Below are positions 11,675 through 23,025 of a stretch of DNA of 64,000 nucleotides, one piece after another. The notes under the pieces are model-generated. The model saw nothing but the letters and a program-made list of their open reading frames with translations. It did not search any database and was not told the DNA's origin. Positions within the stretch are counted from its first letter, which is position 1; each line of letters begins with the position of its first letter. Origin of the DNA: Pterois miles (lineage: Eukaryota; Chordata; Actinopteri; Perciformes; Scorpaenidae); NCBI GenBank assembly GCA_947000775.1, contig CAMQGK010000399.1:2844501-2908500 (forward strand), given 5' to 3'. The position numbers were made by a program, and so were the translations under genes.

Positions 11675-11985
11675 ACAATAGTGGTGTCAGCAGAGGGCTT
11701 AGCAGCTGTCAGTCACGACTGGCGGCTGGAAGGTCACCAATTTAAATCCCTGACCAGCTCAGACCAGCGAGGGAGAGAGTGAATCAGAAACACTCTCCTC
11801 TCTGACATTAACTATCGCTGCGCTGGTGCCTGTGAGCAAGGCATCTCACCATCTCCAGGGGACGACAGTGGAGTTAAGTAAGTATTCACAGCACGGTGTG
11901 GCTGTGTGAAACGACTGGTTGCTACTGTCAAACCCCTGGTGGTACTGTTAGTATTCATTTCTGTCAAAAACAGGAAAAAAATTTT
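11675..11985 (+). mobile_element. SINE-like repeat with decayed tRNA-type head
   Basis: The order 'ggcggctggaaggtcacc', 'aatttaaatccctg' (a worn B box), 'gtgagcaaggcatctcacc' and 'attcacagcacggtgtgg' follows a fish SINE body I recognise by memory. It ends in 'ctgtcaaaaacaggaaa'. It encodes nothing. It is related in layout to the copy near 8.7 kb. Confidence 0.5.
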
Positions 11986-12276
11986 CCATAAATCCATTTG
12001 CTTCCTGAAACATATCAAGGCCTCATTTCAAGACTGAATATGTCACAACAGGTCAACAAAGCCCATCTCAGTTCAGAGGCTTCTGGCAAAGAGTACTAGA
12101 GGAAAGAGACGCCGCTTGTTTGACAACAGCGCAGCCGCCATTTTGGACTGAGTCCGTGGTCATGGCTGTATAAAGAGACGTCTGTAAATCAGAGGATATT
12201 TTTTGGAAGGTAAATCAATTTCTCAGTCACTTACAGAACTGTAATTTAAACTACTATGTTTTAAAAGTTGTAAAAC

Positions 12277-12372
12277 GTACCCGGCCTTCGCCCAATGTCA
12301 GCTGGGATCGGCTCCAGCCCCCACCCACAACCCTGAACGGGATAAGTGGTTACAGATAACGAATGATGAGTA
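12277..12372 (+). mobile_element. 3' tail fragment of the GGATGGATGG-type SINE
   Basis: It contains 'cccaatgtcagctgggat', 'ggctccagccccca' and 'gataagtggttacagata'. This is the same 3' tail that closes the long SINE copy at 50.6 kb (there in reverse). The head with its promoter boxes is absent, a usual product of 5' truncation. Confidence 0.7.
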
Positions 12373-12379
12373 TACATAT

Positions 12380-13430
12380 TTAAAATACTTTCAATAGAGA
12401 CATTAAATACTATATATGACAACTATATATGACCACAGAATTGAAATAATCTAGTTTCATTTTTGTACAGCGGACATTTTACCGACGTCCGATAGTCACT
12501 TTAAGTCCAGATTGACAGAAGCGTAGCTTTGCTGTTGAACACTGATGTTGCAATGGAACAAACAACTGACTTTCAGTTATTATCTATATACAGTACTGTC
12601 TTTCTTCTTGCTGAGAATTGTGGTATTTGGTCATTTGGTATCCCATAATCTCTTGCAGGCTGGTCAGTCGTTTATGTTGTGTTCAGGCGATCCCCATCAG
12701 CATTACATTTAACAGGTACTTGCATTCAGTTTGGAATTAAAACTCCTACTGTAAATGCTGGTTTCAGATCAGATGACTAATTTTTGACTTCACAAGTTGC
12801 GGAGTATCCAAATGCACCATTCATTCTGGCCTGTGTGAAGCAAGGCTGTCTTGTTTTGGTGCCGGTTCAGCCCACCAGGCTTTAGTCTCCTAAAGGACGC
12901 TCCTCTCTGTCCTTCAGAGAATCCAGCCTCTGAACTGGACTGCAGCTCAACACAAAGTCTTCCATCCATTATTTATTCATCTGTGCAAACACTATTCAGG
13001 CTTTCAAGTTTTTAAGATACATTCAAAGCAAACTTTAGAGGTGACACGATTGCCTATAAAGTGAAAGCAAAGACGTGAGTGGACTTCTCCAACGTTTTAT
13101 CCAATTCAATTATGACTGTAAGGACATAAGGAGAAAATAAGAGCTGTTCCTGGATCAGCCAGAAGCTGAGCTGTCACACAAACACACATATGGGAACTAG
13201 CTCTATATCAGACCTCATTACTTTATTACCAACCAAAATGTGTTCAAGAAGCACTGAAAGCCGACATCACGTGTGGTCAGATTTGCAGTAATTGTATCAG
13301 TTCTATCAGCAGTACTTTGATCAACTACTTCCTTTAACAAGTTTCTTCCTAAAGACTATAAATTATTTAAGGACAGTTCTTGTACCACTGCTTGCATTAA
13401 GACCTAACAGTCTCATGGCAGTTCGTCAAA
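12380..13430. other. Unique sequence, no feature recognised
   Basis: No array, terminus or exon signature is visible in about 1 kb. Confidence 0.35.
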
Positions 13431-13439
13431 GTAAAGCTA

Positions 13440-13690
13440 CTTAGTTAGATTTAAGAAAAGATTAACTTTGTTAGGCTTAGGCAAGAAACTAATTAGGTTT
13501 AGGAAAAGATCAACGTGGTTAGGCTTTGGCAACAAAACTACTTGGGTTTGGGAAAAGATCAATGTGGTTAGGCTTAGGCAACAAAGTGCTTCAGTTTAGT
13601 TCAGTGCTTAGAAACAATCGACTTGGTCAGGCGAACGGAAATACTGGTCCCAGTTCAATGATGTGACGCGCCGGAAGTTGCGCCCATAAT
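13440..13690 (+). repeat. Family Y tandem core (GGTTAGGTTTAGG-type)
   Basis: Three to four imperfect repeats of a roughly 50-bp unit built from 'gttaggcttaggcaacaaa' and 'gggaaaagatcaacgtgg'. Related text is at 7.6 kb (reverse), 21.4 kb and 34.1 kb. The array is followed by 'gatgtgacgcgccggaag', also part of the family as I recall it. Confidence 0.65.
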
Positions 13691-13949
13691 TCACGCAAAG
13701 CATCATGGGGGATTAAGGTGCACAGCATCAAGATCAGGAACACTGCTTTCACTTTCAGTGTCAAACTAATCAGACAACAAAATAACAGACACAGATATTG
13801 TGTTTTTGGATTTTATGCAGCTGTAAACCAATAACTTACATTGCAGAGTGAGCACCGTTATTCTGCGAAAAGTAAAATGTCACTTGTCTCATTTAAACTG
13901 TGTGACAGCGGGGGAGGGCGTGACATTATTGATGACCTGACAAAAAGGA

Positions 13950-14250
13950 ATACATCGTTGATTGGATCCTTGTCTTGTTTCTGTCTGATTATTCTGTAAT
14001 GTTTCACCTTCCTGGATGAGCCCCAGGTGTTTATGCTTCTCCCTGCCGCCTAATTGGTCAATTATCATTATTGTGCGGTGGGTTGCAGACACACACATAT
14101 ACAAACCCCTCCATTATTTATTCTGCTGTGGAGGCAGACGGTGCACTTTTCTCGCCACAGCCCACCTCGGGGAGTTATTAGAGGTTTGGGAAATGTCTAA
14201 ATACCTTCCTGCTCTCTGTGTTTCCCCTGCCTCGGCGTAGAGCACACTAA
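13950..14250. promoter_or_regulatory. Possible conserved non-coding element
   Basis: Single-copy sequence with clustered homeodomain-type cores ('cctaattggtcaattatc', 'attattg') and little simple repeat. The AT-core clustering resembles vertebrate developmental enhancers. This is inference from composition only; no conservation could be measured. Confidence 0.2.
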
Positions 14251-14259
14251 CATCGACCA

Positions 14260-15700
14260 GGAATAAACAGGAGATGAGACGAAAATCATATTTTACAGAA
14301 GAAATAATTACCCTGAAATCACATTATCCAATCTGATCTGCACTGTGTGTCTAAATATAACTACATAGAAGAGAAATTTGAACATATGCCAATGAATAAC
14401 TGCTTCGGTTATCTTTGAGGACAGTCTGGCGGACGAGGGTCAGGAATGTTGTTGTCGTTCTTCTAAATGAGTCCAAGAACGAGATGTTTCTGATGTCTAC
14501 TGAGGAAAAGATGTTGCTATCTAACTGTCAGGATGGACCTCAAAATATTGTCTCCTGCTTGGAAAAAAATATCTAAAGTCCTTCACTGATAAAATATTCT
14601 TGGCGATACTTCAGGTCCTTGTTGAATGTAATTTCAGAGACTTTTCTTGTGTCCTTCACTCCTCTAAAAGACATCAGCGACTCATCGTTCCCTTTGTAAA
14701 GTCACTGAACATTAACATGAAGATGATACTACTGGATGTCTGATGCATGTGTTGCATAAGACTTCTTTCATGTCCATATATTAGAGAAAACTACATGAGT
14801 TATCAATACACAGAAAAAAAGTTGTACAAAGCAACTGACATTCAATAAAACGCAACCAAGGAGATCAATAGGCAACACTAAGGACTCCATGTTCACTGTA
14901 AAGCAATTTTTTTTTGGTAGATTGATTGATTTTTGTTAATTGTGTTTAATCCCGATAAGCATATATAAATTTCAAAAATTGAGACCTTAAAGTACGGTCT
15001 AAGTTCAAAATTCAGAGCATGGCTGCATCGGAAACACGCTTGCACGCTAAAATAGTATGTGGGATTTATTTATACGTTCAAAACCTTAGTATAAAACCAA
15101 TAATACTATTTCTGGTTAAATATTACAGCATGTACCGCTGGACACTATGGCGGCTTTAAGTGTGCATTAAAAATCCAGATACACTCTCAAAGCGAACAGC
15201 TTTCTTATTAACAACCAGAGTTTCTATACATCTCTACATACAACACATGACCTCGACTTTCACTGATGGCGTGTGACGGCAGAACTGCGTGCAACCATGT
15301 TGCATAAAAGGATGCTCGTGTAATCCTGAGGCCAAAGTACAACTATCAGTGGTATGTAAGCATCCACTGGCATGTAAGCTTCAGCTGCTGCCAAATGCTC
15401 TGCACTGAGATAGCAGGAGGGTTTAGTAACATCATGTCTGAAATAGTGATGGTGACGATGTCTTTCCTTTCCAGTACCAATAAAATCTGTTAGAGCAGAA
15501 TGTGTCAGACAAACTCATCTCCATGACTGGATTTGTACACTATGGGGCCCATAAGGGGATCTGAGTAAATGTTTGTTTTAAACAATATAACACAGAGCCC
15601 CCAACAAAGTGCCATCTGTGTACCAGAAATTATCTTATTTCCTCTTTGAGGCTCCATTTTATTTTCACGAAAACCCTGTTAAAGCTGACAGGAAAATCAC
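14260..15700. other. Unique AT-rich sequence, no gene recognised
   Basis: No coding family, array or transposon end is recognised before the family A fragment at 15.7 kb. Confidence 0.35.
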
Positions 15701-15704
15701 TCGC

Positions 15705-15885
15705 TACATGTACAAATAAATACATATATTTACATAAAGCAGCATATTTCTCCACTCCCATGTTGATAAGAGTATTACATAAGATACATTTTGAACAGAT
15801 AAAAAATGTGTGATTAATTTGCAATAAATTGCAATTAACTATGGATCAATCATGATTAAATATTTTAATCAATTGACAGCTGCTT
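15705..15885 (-). mobile_element. Family A 5' end fragment, minus orientation
   Basis: It contains 'acataaagcagcatatt', 'actcccatgttgataagag', 'ttttgaacagataaaaaatg', 'gattaaatattttaatc' and 'aattgacagc'. It covers only the outer 180 bp of the element in reverse orientation. Confidence 0.75.
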
Positions 15886-15939
15886 TTATTATATATCACA
15901 ACAGTTTTAAAGGCCTCTTTTCTTTACATGTGGATCACA

Positions 15940-16420
15940 CATTGTGTCTCACACCATCACAAATGTAGATATAACTGCAGCACCTCCTTGTCATTTAAAC
16001 TCACAAGGCCTAGATTTGGTTTGCAAATTACACACACACGTAATCCAACCTCCCTGTCAATCAAAACGTAGTGAAAGAGCAACAGTCAACCTGCAGTAAC
16101 ATAATGGATGAACACAAACAATAAACCGCTAATTACTCCGTCATTAATTATCTGGCAGCTTCACAATGCGGCCCTTTGGATCAGAGAACTGAAAACAAGC
16201 GCTCTTATTACGCCTCTGCAAACAACTGCGCACTTGACCTTTCGAAATCAATGAAAGCAGCTCGGTTGGCATTTTGCAGAGCTGCCAAAAGAAAAAAGAA
16301 AACTGTTCGCACCTCTGGGAGCTCTGAGCAAAGCAATTTGGCAGCTGTGAGATCATTATGATTTGTTGATAATATATGCGCATCTAATGTAGGAGATCCA
16401 CTTTTTACAGTTGAGCTGGC
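15940..16420. promoter_or_regulatory. Possible conserved non-coding element rich in ATTA cores
   Basis: Single-copy sequence with 'aataaaccgctaattactcc' and 'gtcattaattatctggc', plus a nearby 'caatgaaagcagctcgg'. Open frames on both strands are long simply because TA-type stops are sparse. Stacked homeodomain-type sites without repeats fit a developmental enhancer, but nothing here proves it. It is not recognised as any protein. Confidence 0.25.
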
Positions 16421-16619
16421 TGAGAAACTTCTGTTTAATGTCGGACTAACATGGTTCAGTGGCTTAAAGTCATACAAATACAATGAATGCATTAGCATCC
16501 CAGCATAAACACACAAACAATGACGTCTGCAGTGATTTCCCTCAAAATGACTGGAACATAATGTTTGTTTAGCTCTGTTCACTTGTGACATTGCCCAGTT
16601 TTTGTCTTGTCAAAACAGG

Positions 16620-16795
16620 CAGCAACCTCCAGGTCTGAGGAGTGAAGCCGATGCTGAAGTGTCTTAAACCTGCATTCTCGCCAATATCCAGCAGGAGGCG
16701 ACTCACTTGAGGCTTAAAACCGCAGTCCACGGATCAATGGGTGACGTCACTGTGACTATGTCCACTTCTTATATACAGTCAACATTTCGCAGAGG
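16620..16795 (-). mobile_element. Family Z dispersed repeat, minus orientation
   Basis: Its reverse reads GACTGTATATAAGAAGTGGA followed by 'catagtcacagtgacgtcac', 'ccattgatccgtggactgcgg' in pieces and 'ttttaagcctcaagtg'. The plus-oriented copy at 47.5 kb shares 'catagactgta', 'gacgtagtcacc' and 'tgtagactacagctctgaagc'. It is a common fish repeat of unknown class. Confidence 0.6.
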
Positions 16796-16904
16796 CTGAA
16801 TAGACCAATTTGAACCCATTTAGATATCCTCGTATCTATGGATAGTTTCCTGAACCAGGGGCCCAAAGTGTCAGGGACCCCTCTGGCCTTCAGCTGCAAA
16901 ATGT

Positions 16905-17062
16905 CACTCAGAGAAACACTAACTACACAGGAAGAGACTCAAATGACCACAAAACAACTACACAGAGACACAAAATGACTGCAAAGAGACAAAATGACTC
17001 TAGACAGAGAAAAAGACACAAAACAACTACAAACAGACACAAAAAGACTGCAAAAAGGTCTC
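16905..17062 (-). repeat. Minisatellite with AGACACAAAACAACTAC-type units
   Basis: Imperfect 20- to 24-bp units built from 'acaaaatgactgcaaagag' and 'acacaaaacaactac'. In reverse it is the same repeat as the 'tttttgtgtctctttgtag' array at 47.65 kb. Units are diverged, so the array is old. Confidence 0.8.
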
Positions 17063-17754
17063 TATTAAGTGTACCATTAAATAAAAATCTTCTACAGCTG
17101 CGATATGTTTAACCAAACCCTACAATGAGGGTACTGCTCATGTAACCTGCCTCATACAACCTGCCTCATATAACCAACCATTCTCTGCCTCTAATAACTG
17201 TCACCAACCAGGAGCTCCAACCAATCAATTAGCCAAATTACTAAATTAATTAACAACTATTTGATAATCAAAACATATCTAAACATTCACTGGTTCAAGC
17301 TTCTCAGTTGTGCTACAGGAATGACATATTTCTGTAGGCCGACCAGGAAGTTAGCATCACCATGGTTCCCTCAACAAAAAGCCAATGGGATATTTTCATC
17401 AGGTTTTGGATTATTGCAGAAAATAGGCAGTGTGACAAACACAGGTTTATGATACCTACATGTTTGGTTCCGTAAAATAATCTCTGCATATGCGCACCAC
17501 GGTCATCAGATCTTGTTTTCTTATTTTAGGCATCTAACTAAAAAGCCACTGACTTCCAGACAAGGGAACCTGAAGTGCTGAAGTGCTAACTCATTTCTGG
17601 GTTGTAGGACTCTGTAAAACTGAGCTGAAGCATTATTATCTGACTCTAGTTAGTACATCAGCTGTATCAGTCTAGTATCTGCGGTTCTCACAGATCCCGT
17701 CATTCCCTCTGAAGCTCTGTGACAGACGTGCCAACAGTCACGCCATGTTGCGCC

Positions 17755-18180
17755 AGACAGTGCATGCAAATTTACACAGCCTTATCCTGTTGTACAATTT
17801 AACAAATGACTTAACAAATGTAATCTCACTTAACTGAATAAAAAGCCTTTGCCTGCCACAGGCCAGGATTTATCATGAATAAAACATGAAGCAACCCCTT
17901 AATATCAAGAGAGAAAATAGCCTCCTTTGAGGCGAACATTATGATTTGTGTCTCCTTACAGTACAACGGCAAACAAAGACTAACTGCTTATTATTTGATC
18001 TGAAATCCCATTTGTGCTAATAGCTGTTGTATGCATAGTGCAGCCTTGAGCATCTTTGATGCATAAATTTAAAACACAAATGTTTTCTGAGGCTTTGTGT
18101 TGGGACATGATAAGAGGAGCTGCTGCTCACCCTGCAGCTTCAGATGGCATTTTTACGGCTTTTGATTCTAAAGGACAATT
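17755..18180. promoter_or_regulatory. Possible conserved non-coding element (octamer and Sox-like words)
   Basis: Single-copy stretch with an ATGCAAAT octamer at 17,764-17,771, 'aacaaagac', 'gcctttgcctgccacaggcc' and 'gatgcataaattt'. These words match POU and Sox binding consensus types. Clustering in unique sequence suggests an enhancer, but the words are short and could be chance. Confidence 0.22.
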
Positions 18181-18389
18181 TGGACAGAGAGAAATGAAGA
18201 CAATCTGACTGTAGGGCTGCAAAGCAGTACGAACTAAACTACATGTTTTCATATATACATCTGACCTGACCCCTATCTGTGTGTCCTGTACTGTCCTTTA
18301 ATATGTTATTTGTCACCAATACAGCAGCACCAAGAATAGTCCAAATATGACGAAAAGTATTTTGTTGTGTTAATTGATTTCCTATGGGC

Positions 18390-18442
18390 TATGCAATTGC
18401 ATGCAATTAATCACAATTAAATATTTTAATCGATTGACAGTC
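18390..18442 (-). mobile_element. Short family A terminal fragment
   Basis: 'caattaatcacaattaaa', 'tattttaatcgattgacag' and 'tccta' form the family A terminus in reverse orientation. Only about 50 bp remain. Confidence 0.65.
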
Positions 18443-19024
18443 CTAATAACTGGTAGTAATAATAAAAAAAAATATGTCATAACAGGGAAATCTTGACACA
18501 ACGTGAGGAGGAGCTAGTTAAAGCTTGGATAAGTAACATTGGAGAAACCAGTAAGACTTTATGTTTTTAATTTATCAAAAAAAAAAAAAAAACAGTTTTT
18601 CCAGCTAGCAGCAATATCTCCAAAAGTCCATTATCAGAGCATTCGAGTTATTGACTGCTGTAGGGATGTAAAGACAATTTTGACAAATATAACATTATCT
18701 AATCTAGCTGTAAAACATAAACTGCAAATATCTTTTTGTCATGGTGGCAGCAGTACACTGCAGTAATCTTAGTTGGGTTTTTTTTGTACAAAAATCTATT
18801 TCTTGCTTTCTCTGGCTTTTCTTTTGGAGTCCTTTTTGGCTCACTGGGCTGTTATCACTTGTGCCATTTTTTTTTTTATATTATCGGACACTGCAGGAAA
18901 AACACCAAACCAACAGGCCTGTTTTAAACCCACAGAACTGTTGACGAGCCTTTTTCTTTTTCTTGCATACAGTAATATCACATACAGTCAGGATTCAGAA
19001 AAAACAAACATTTAACGGCGGCGC

Positions 19025-19185
19025 TTTGATTGTTTTTCCATTCAAGTGAAAGAAGCAGGAGGTGGAGGCTGGTGTTTCCTCCCATAATGAGTAATACGAG
19101 GGCTTACGGATCACTGCCTAAACTCATTACCCTCACTGTTTCTACCACACCACCGTGACTGCTTGTAATTAGAGGTGTCTGATGC
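19025..19185. promoter_or_regulatory. Possible conserved non-coding element
   Basis: Unique sequence with 'cataatgagtaatacgag', 'aaactcattaccctc' and 'cttgtaattagagg'. Three ATTA or TAAT cores occur within 120 bp. Low confidence. Confidence 0.2.
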
Positions 19186-19561
19186 CGGCATCATTTCAAA
19201 GTACACAAGTATGATATTGTTGTAAAGTATGTCCGCAGTACAAAGATACAGGATTTACACCTTTTCCTTCTTTTAGAGATACGTACAGATGTAGACTTTA
19301 AAATATTATACATGATAATGTTTCTGTTAATATATTTTACTCTTTTTGTAATAAAAAAAGTCAAATCCTCCTGGTACATTAAATCCATGAACCTCAAACG
19401 GCCAACCCTATTGGATGAACACTGCAGCCAATCACTAATGAGTTCCTAATTAATCCAATTAGCTGCATTTGTAGTGTTGTGACACTGATACCAATGTTTG
19501 ACCACCAGTATCGTGACTCCAGACTATGCATTCATATGATATCCTGTGTTACAGAGCTGTA

Positions 19562-20332
19562 GTCAAAACCACCTAAACCAAGACCAAGTCAAGACCAGGA
19601 CCAGAGCGTATCGAGACTGAGACAAGACCAAGACTTTGATGGCTTGAGATAAAGTCAAGACGAAGACAACACCAGATTGTATCACAGCCAAGACAAAACC
19701 AAGAATTTGAGGGGTTGAGACCAAGACCAAGTCAAGACCAAGACTTTGAGAGGTTGAGACCAAGTCAAGACCAAGACCAAGGCAGGACAAGACCAAGTCA
19801 AGACCAAGACTTTGAGGGCTTGAGATAAAGCCAAGACAAAGACCAGACCAGATTGTATCGAGACTGAGACAAGACCAAGACTTTCAGGGCTTAAGACCAA
19901 GTCAAGACCAAGACAATACCAGACTGTATTGAGACCAAGACAAGACCAAGCTTTGAGGGGTTGAGACCAAGTCAAGACCAAGACCAAGGTAGGACAAGAC
20001 CAAGTAAAGACCAAGGCTTTGAGGGGTTGAGACCAAGTCAAGACCAAGACCAAGTCAAGACCAAGACTTTGAGGGCTTAAGATCAAGTCAAGACCAACAC
20101 CAGACCAGATTGTATCAAGACCAAGACAAGACCAAGACTTTTACGGATTAAGACCAAGTCAAGACAAGACCAAGGCAGGGCAAGACCGAGTAAAGACCAA
20201 GACTTTTAGGGATTAAGACCAAGTCAAGACCAAGACCAAGTCAAATTAAGAGTTTGAGGGGTTAAGACCAAGTCAAGGCTAAGACCAAGGCAGGACAAGA
20301 CCAGGTCAAAACCAAGTCTTTGAGCTCAGCTC
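19562..20332. repeat. Purine/C-biased minisatellite (AAGACCAAGTCAAGACCAAG)
   Basis: About 770 bp made of diverged units built on 'aagaccaagtcaagaccaag', 'gactttgaggggttgagacc' and 'accagattgtatc'. The plus strand is almost devoid of runs of T, giving marked strand asymmetry. The minus strand stays open for up to 134 codons and would read Leu, Val, Ser and Trp repeats, a by-product of the array and not a gene. Confidence 0.9.
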
Positions 20333-20440
20333 CATCGAAGCTGTTTGAAGGCATTTAACATAAATGTCAGTATATGGGTGCTCTACAGGTGTGACGTCCA
20401 TTTGACCACAGAGATGAGACCAGGAGACGGTTTTACCTTC
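20325..20440 (-). mobile_element. Family X internal fragment, minus orientation
   Basis: 'agctccatcgaagctgtttg', 'catttaacataaatgtcag', 'gggtgctctacagg' and 'tttgaccacagagatgag' match the family X copies at 9.8-10.2 kb and, in reverse, at 38.1-38.2 kb. It shows the uninterrupted site of the SINE in the 9.4-kb copy. It abuts the minisatellite directly. Confidence 0.7.
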
Positions 20441-20814
20441 TTTCTTTTGGCATCTCAGATGGAAGTGAGTCTGTTACAGGGGGTGATCCATACTAAAAAG
20501 TTGGGTGAATTTTACATAAAACTTGTTTAATGCAATTTTAACTATGTGACTTTGCAAAGAATTTGTACTAGAAAAATTGTGCTGCTGCTAATCTGTACAA
20601 ATGTGTGGGTCATCTGTCCAGAACAAATAACTGATAAAAGCAGGGAGTTGAAAATATGCCTACTGTGTTGTAACCATAAAATCCTATCAGATATTTCTGG
20701 CCTGAGCTGAAAACACAAGTTACATAAGCTTTTTATGAGCCAACATTCATAAATGAACTCCCTGTATTCACTCATATTCATAGAGCCAGCCTGCGTACAG
20801 CCTCTAAAGTCAAG

Positions 20815-21085
20815 CTTTAATAAGATAACCCTCCTTATTGGGGTTAATCAGCTTAAACTGTTCACTGCAGTCCTGTGTGGCGCTCCCTCCCCAAACAGGT
20901 CGGAAAGTCACTAAGCCAATTTCATTTCCTCTTGGATTACTGGATTTGGAGAGTGGAAAGGCAAAGGGGCGCAAATCTGAATATTAGCCAGCGCCGTCAT
21001 TTGGACCCTCTGTCACACAGAAAGTCAACAGCAGGGGAGCTGAACTGCTATTGGTCGAGTGTGGGAGGTGTGTAATTCAAGCTTT
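20815..21085. promoter_or_regulatory. Possible conserved non-coding element with CCAAT and bicoid-type words
   Basis: Unique sequence with 'ggggttaatcagcttaaac', 'cactaagccaatttc', 'ttggattactggatttgg' and 'tgctattggtcg'. Two CCAAT-type boxes and two TAATC-type cores occur within 270 bp. No TATA box is visible, so promoter status is doubtful. Confidence 0.22.
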
Positions 21086-21379
21086 TGCAGTAAATTTGGC
21101 ACAACTCCTCTCTGATCCCTGCTCTGCCAAAATGGAGATGAAGCATCAGTGCGTTTATAATTTAAAGTATGCTCATGAGCTAACTAGCAATAATCAGACT
21201 GTGGTTGAATCTCCATCATCCAGGTAGGGTTGTGAGTCATCTACTAACTAACTAACTATCTAAGATTCATCAGACAACCCTGTCTTCTACAAAATAACGT
21301 CCCCAAACAACTAAACTGAACGTTTCGAGGTAAACGTTTTATTCTTGGATTACAGTCGCTAAAAGCAGTGGTTAATGTT

Positions 21380-21440
21380 GTCAATCACAAAAAACTACTT
21401 GGTTAGGTTTAGTAAAAAAGAAAAAAACAACAACATCATG
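21380..21440 (+). mobile_element. Short family Y fragment
   Basis: 'actacttggttaggtttagt' plus a following A-rich run is the core of family Y. It is too short for more. Confidence 0.45.
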
Positions 21441-21506
21441 TGAATGTTGACTTTTAAGCTGCAATCAAGTCACCAGGGTCGGGCAGCGGCATGGAAGAGC
21501 CACTTA

Positions 21507-22009
21507 CCGTATTTTTCGCACTATAAGGCGCACCGGATTATAAGGCGCACTATCAATGAACGTGTCTATTTTCCATGCATAAGGCGCTCTCGGCATTATC
21601 CGAGTCCGTCTCGTCTTGCTGTTACTTAGCTGTTCAGTGATGATTCCGGCCTTCGTGAAAGGTCGGATGACACTTGATGCCGGGTTGATTAACTTAATAA
21701 TCCTCCTAAATCTTATTAATCCACCCGGAATGATGGCAAACTCCGAATTAGTTTTCTTCACTTTCGTTTTGACAGTGTCGGTGAGTGCCGTAATGCCCCG
21801 ACAATCCATCCAGTGGTGCGGCTTCGTAGTTTACCAAAGTCGTACTAAAACATTTTGACAGATTTTTGGGAGCCCTGTACCACATAAAATTCCAGGTCAG
21901 TAAGCACAACCAGAATTGATATATAAGGCGCATTGGATTATAAGGCACACTGACAATTTTTGAGAAAATTAAGTGATTTTAAGTGCGCCTTATAGTGCGA
22001 ATAATACGG
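21507..22009. mobile_element. 503-bp TIR element flanked by TA (Tc1/mariner-type site)
   Basis: The left end reads CCGTATTTTTCGCACTATAA and continues GGCGCAC; the right end is its near-perfect inverse, GTGCGCC then TTATAGTGCG and AATAATACGG. Both ends are directly flanked by TA. The subterminal words 'ggattataaggcgcac' recur inverted inside. This terminus is a well-known high-copy fish repeat. The interior has frames of 101 codons on the minus strand and 80 on the plus strand, but I do not recognise a transposase. TA flanks fit Tc1/mariner-type integration; superfamily is inferred. Confidence 0.8.
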
Positions 22010-22051
22010 TAAATGGCCCATTAACAATAACATCTTATGTTCCCTCATAGC

Positions 22052-22434
22052 TAGGGATGCATAGATACCGATACTGGATGGGATTAGCTCGATACTGACT
22101 CAAATAGCTGGTGACAATGGAGCTGATCCAATAAATTCAATTCTATGTTTATATACTATATACAGTCCATGATGGAAATTGAATTCCTGTTTAAGTTTTG
22201 GCCAATTTGTTGCGGCATTAAAAATTAAGATTTTTTTTGCCAAGTTGCTGGTGCACAATTTATTATTATAATAATTAAGTTTAAATCATAATCATTTAGT
22301 TTTAAGACGTTAGGAAAATAATACCTTACACATAAAATAATTATTACTTAAAACACTGGTATTGGTATCGGTACTTGGTATCAGCCTGTTGCTGTCAGTA
22401 TCGGGACTGAAAATGTCGGATCGGTGAATCCCTA
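22052..22434. mobile_element. hAT-like MITE with degenerate 8-bp target duplication
   Basis: It starts TAGGGATGCATAGATACCGA and ends 'ggatcggtgaatcccta', an imperfect inverted repeat. Inner words 'gataccgatactgg' and 'tggtatcggtac' are also roughly inverted. Flanks CTCATAGC and CTCGTGGT differ by three transitions only. It is 383 bp and non-coding. The class is common in fish genomes. Confidence 0.7.
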
Positions 22435-22854
22435 CTCGTGGTTTGGTTGCACAGATCTGGATCGCCGGTTATGTGATCGACCACATAGTGGTGTCGGGTT
22501 GTGTCTCCAAAAGTTGATTCTGTTTCTGCTTGTCCACCGCAGGCCCCCCCCCAAGCGCACTGCGCCCCATTCAAAATAAATGGGAAGACTTTCGTTATCG
22601 CCGCGTCGCCTGATCTGGTGTGAATGCAGTTGTCTTTTCAAATGGGACACAAACAGCCATCTCCAGGGTGGAAGGCCTGGGTTTGTTTGATCCATCCACC
22701 ACCCCAACCGCCTCCATACACAGGACTATCATTAGAAATGTGTGTGATGCATCAAAAACAAACATAATCCGCAACAAAATATGGAGTTTTGTTTAATGGG
22801 AGCATCATTTTTAGGAGACAAGGCTGATGGAGAAGATTGGTCATCAAGTGATTT

Positions 22855-23025
22855 AAGTTTTATTTATATAGTCCAATATTACAAATCACAATTTTGCCTC
22901 AAGGGGCTTTATGGGTAAGTCAGGTACAGCCAGAAGGACCAAAGCTCCAGCAACACTTATTATTACTGAGAGCTTTATTATGTAACCAACACACTTTGGC
23001 CTGTGGCGTTCATCAGGATCCGTTC
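22855..23025. repeat. Two dispersed-repeat fragments side by side
   Basis: 'gttttatttatatagtcc' with 'cctcaaggggctttat' at 22,858-22,912 is a common fish repeat. After it, read in reverse, comes 'cctgatgaacgccacaggcc' with 'gtgtgttggttacataataa', which pairs with 'ctgatgaagaccgcagg' and 'gttggttacattattataa' at 23.87 kb in the opposite orientation. Superfamily unknown. Confidence 0.45.

Noticed and set aside
16208..16591. 127-codon minus-strand frame
   Set aside because: A plus-strand frame opposes it in the same unique block, no domain is recognised, and the ATTA-rich composition fits non-coding sequence better.
19682..20086. 134-codon open frame on the minus strand, the longest in the window
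   Set aside because: It lies entirely inside the AAGACCAAG minisatellite and reads only Leu/Val/Ser/Trp repeats.
21504..21809. 101-codon minus frame inside the TA-flanked element as a transposase
   Set aside because: No DDE-type or DNA-binding motif is recognisable and an 80-codon frame opposes it.
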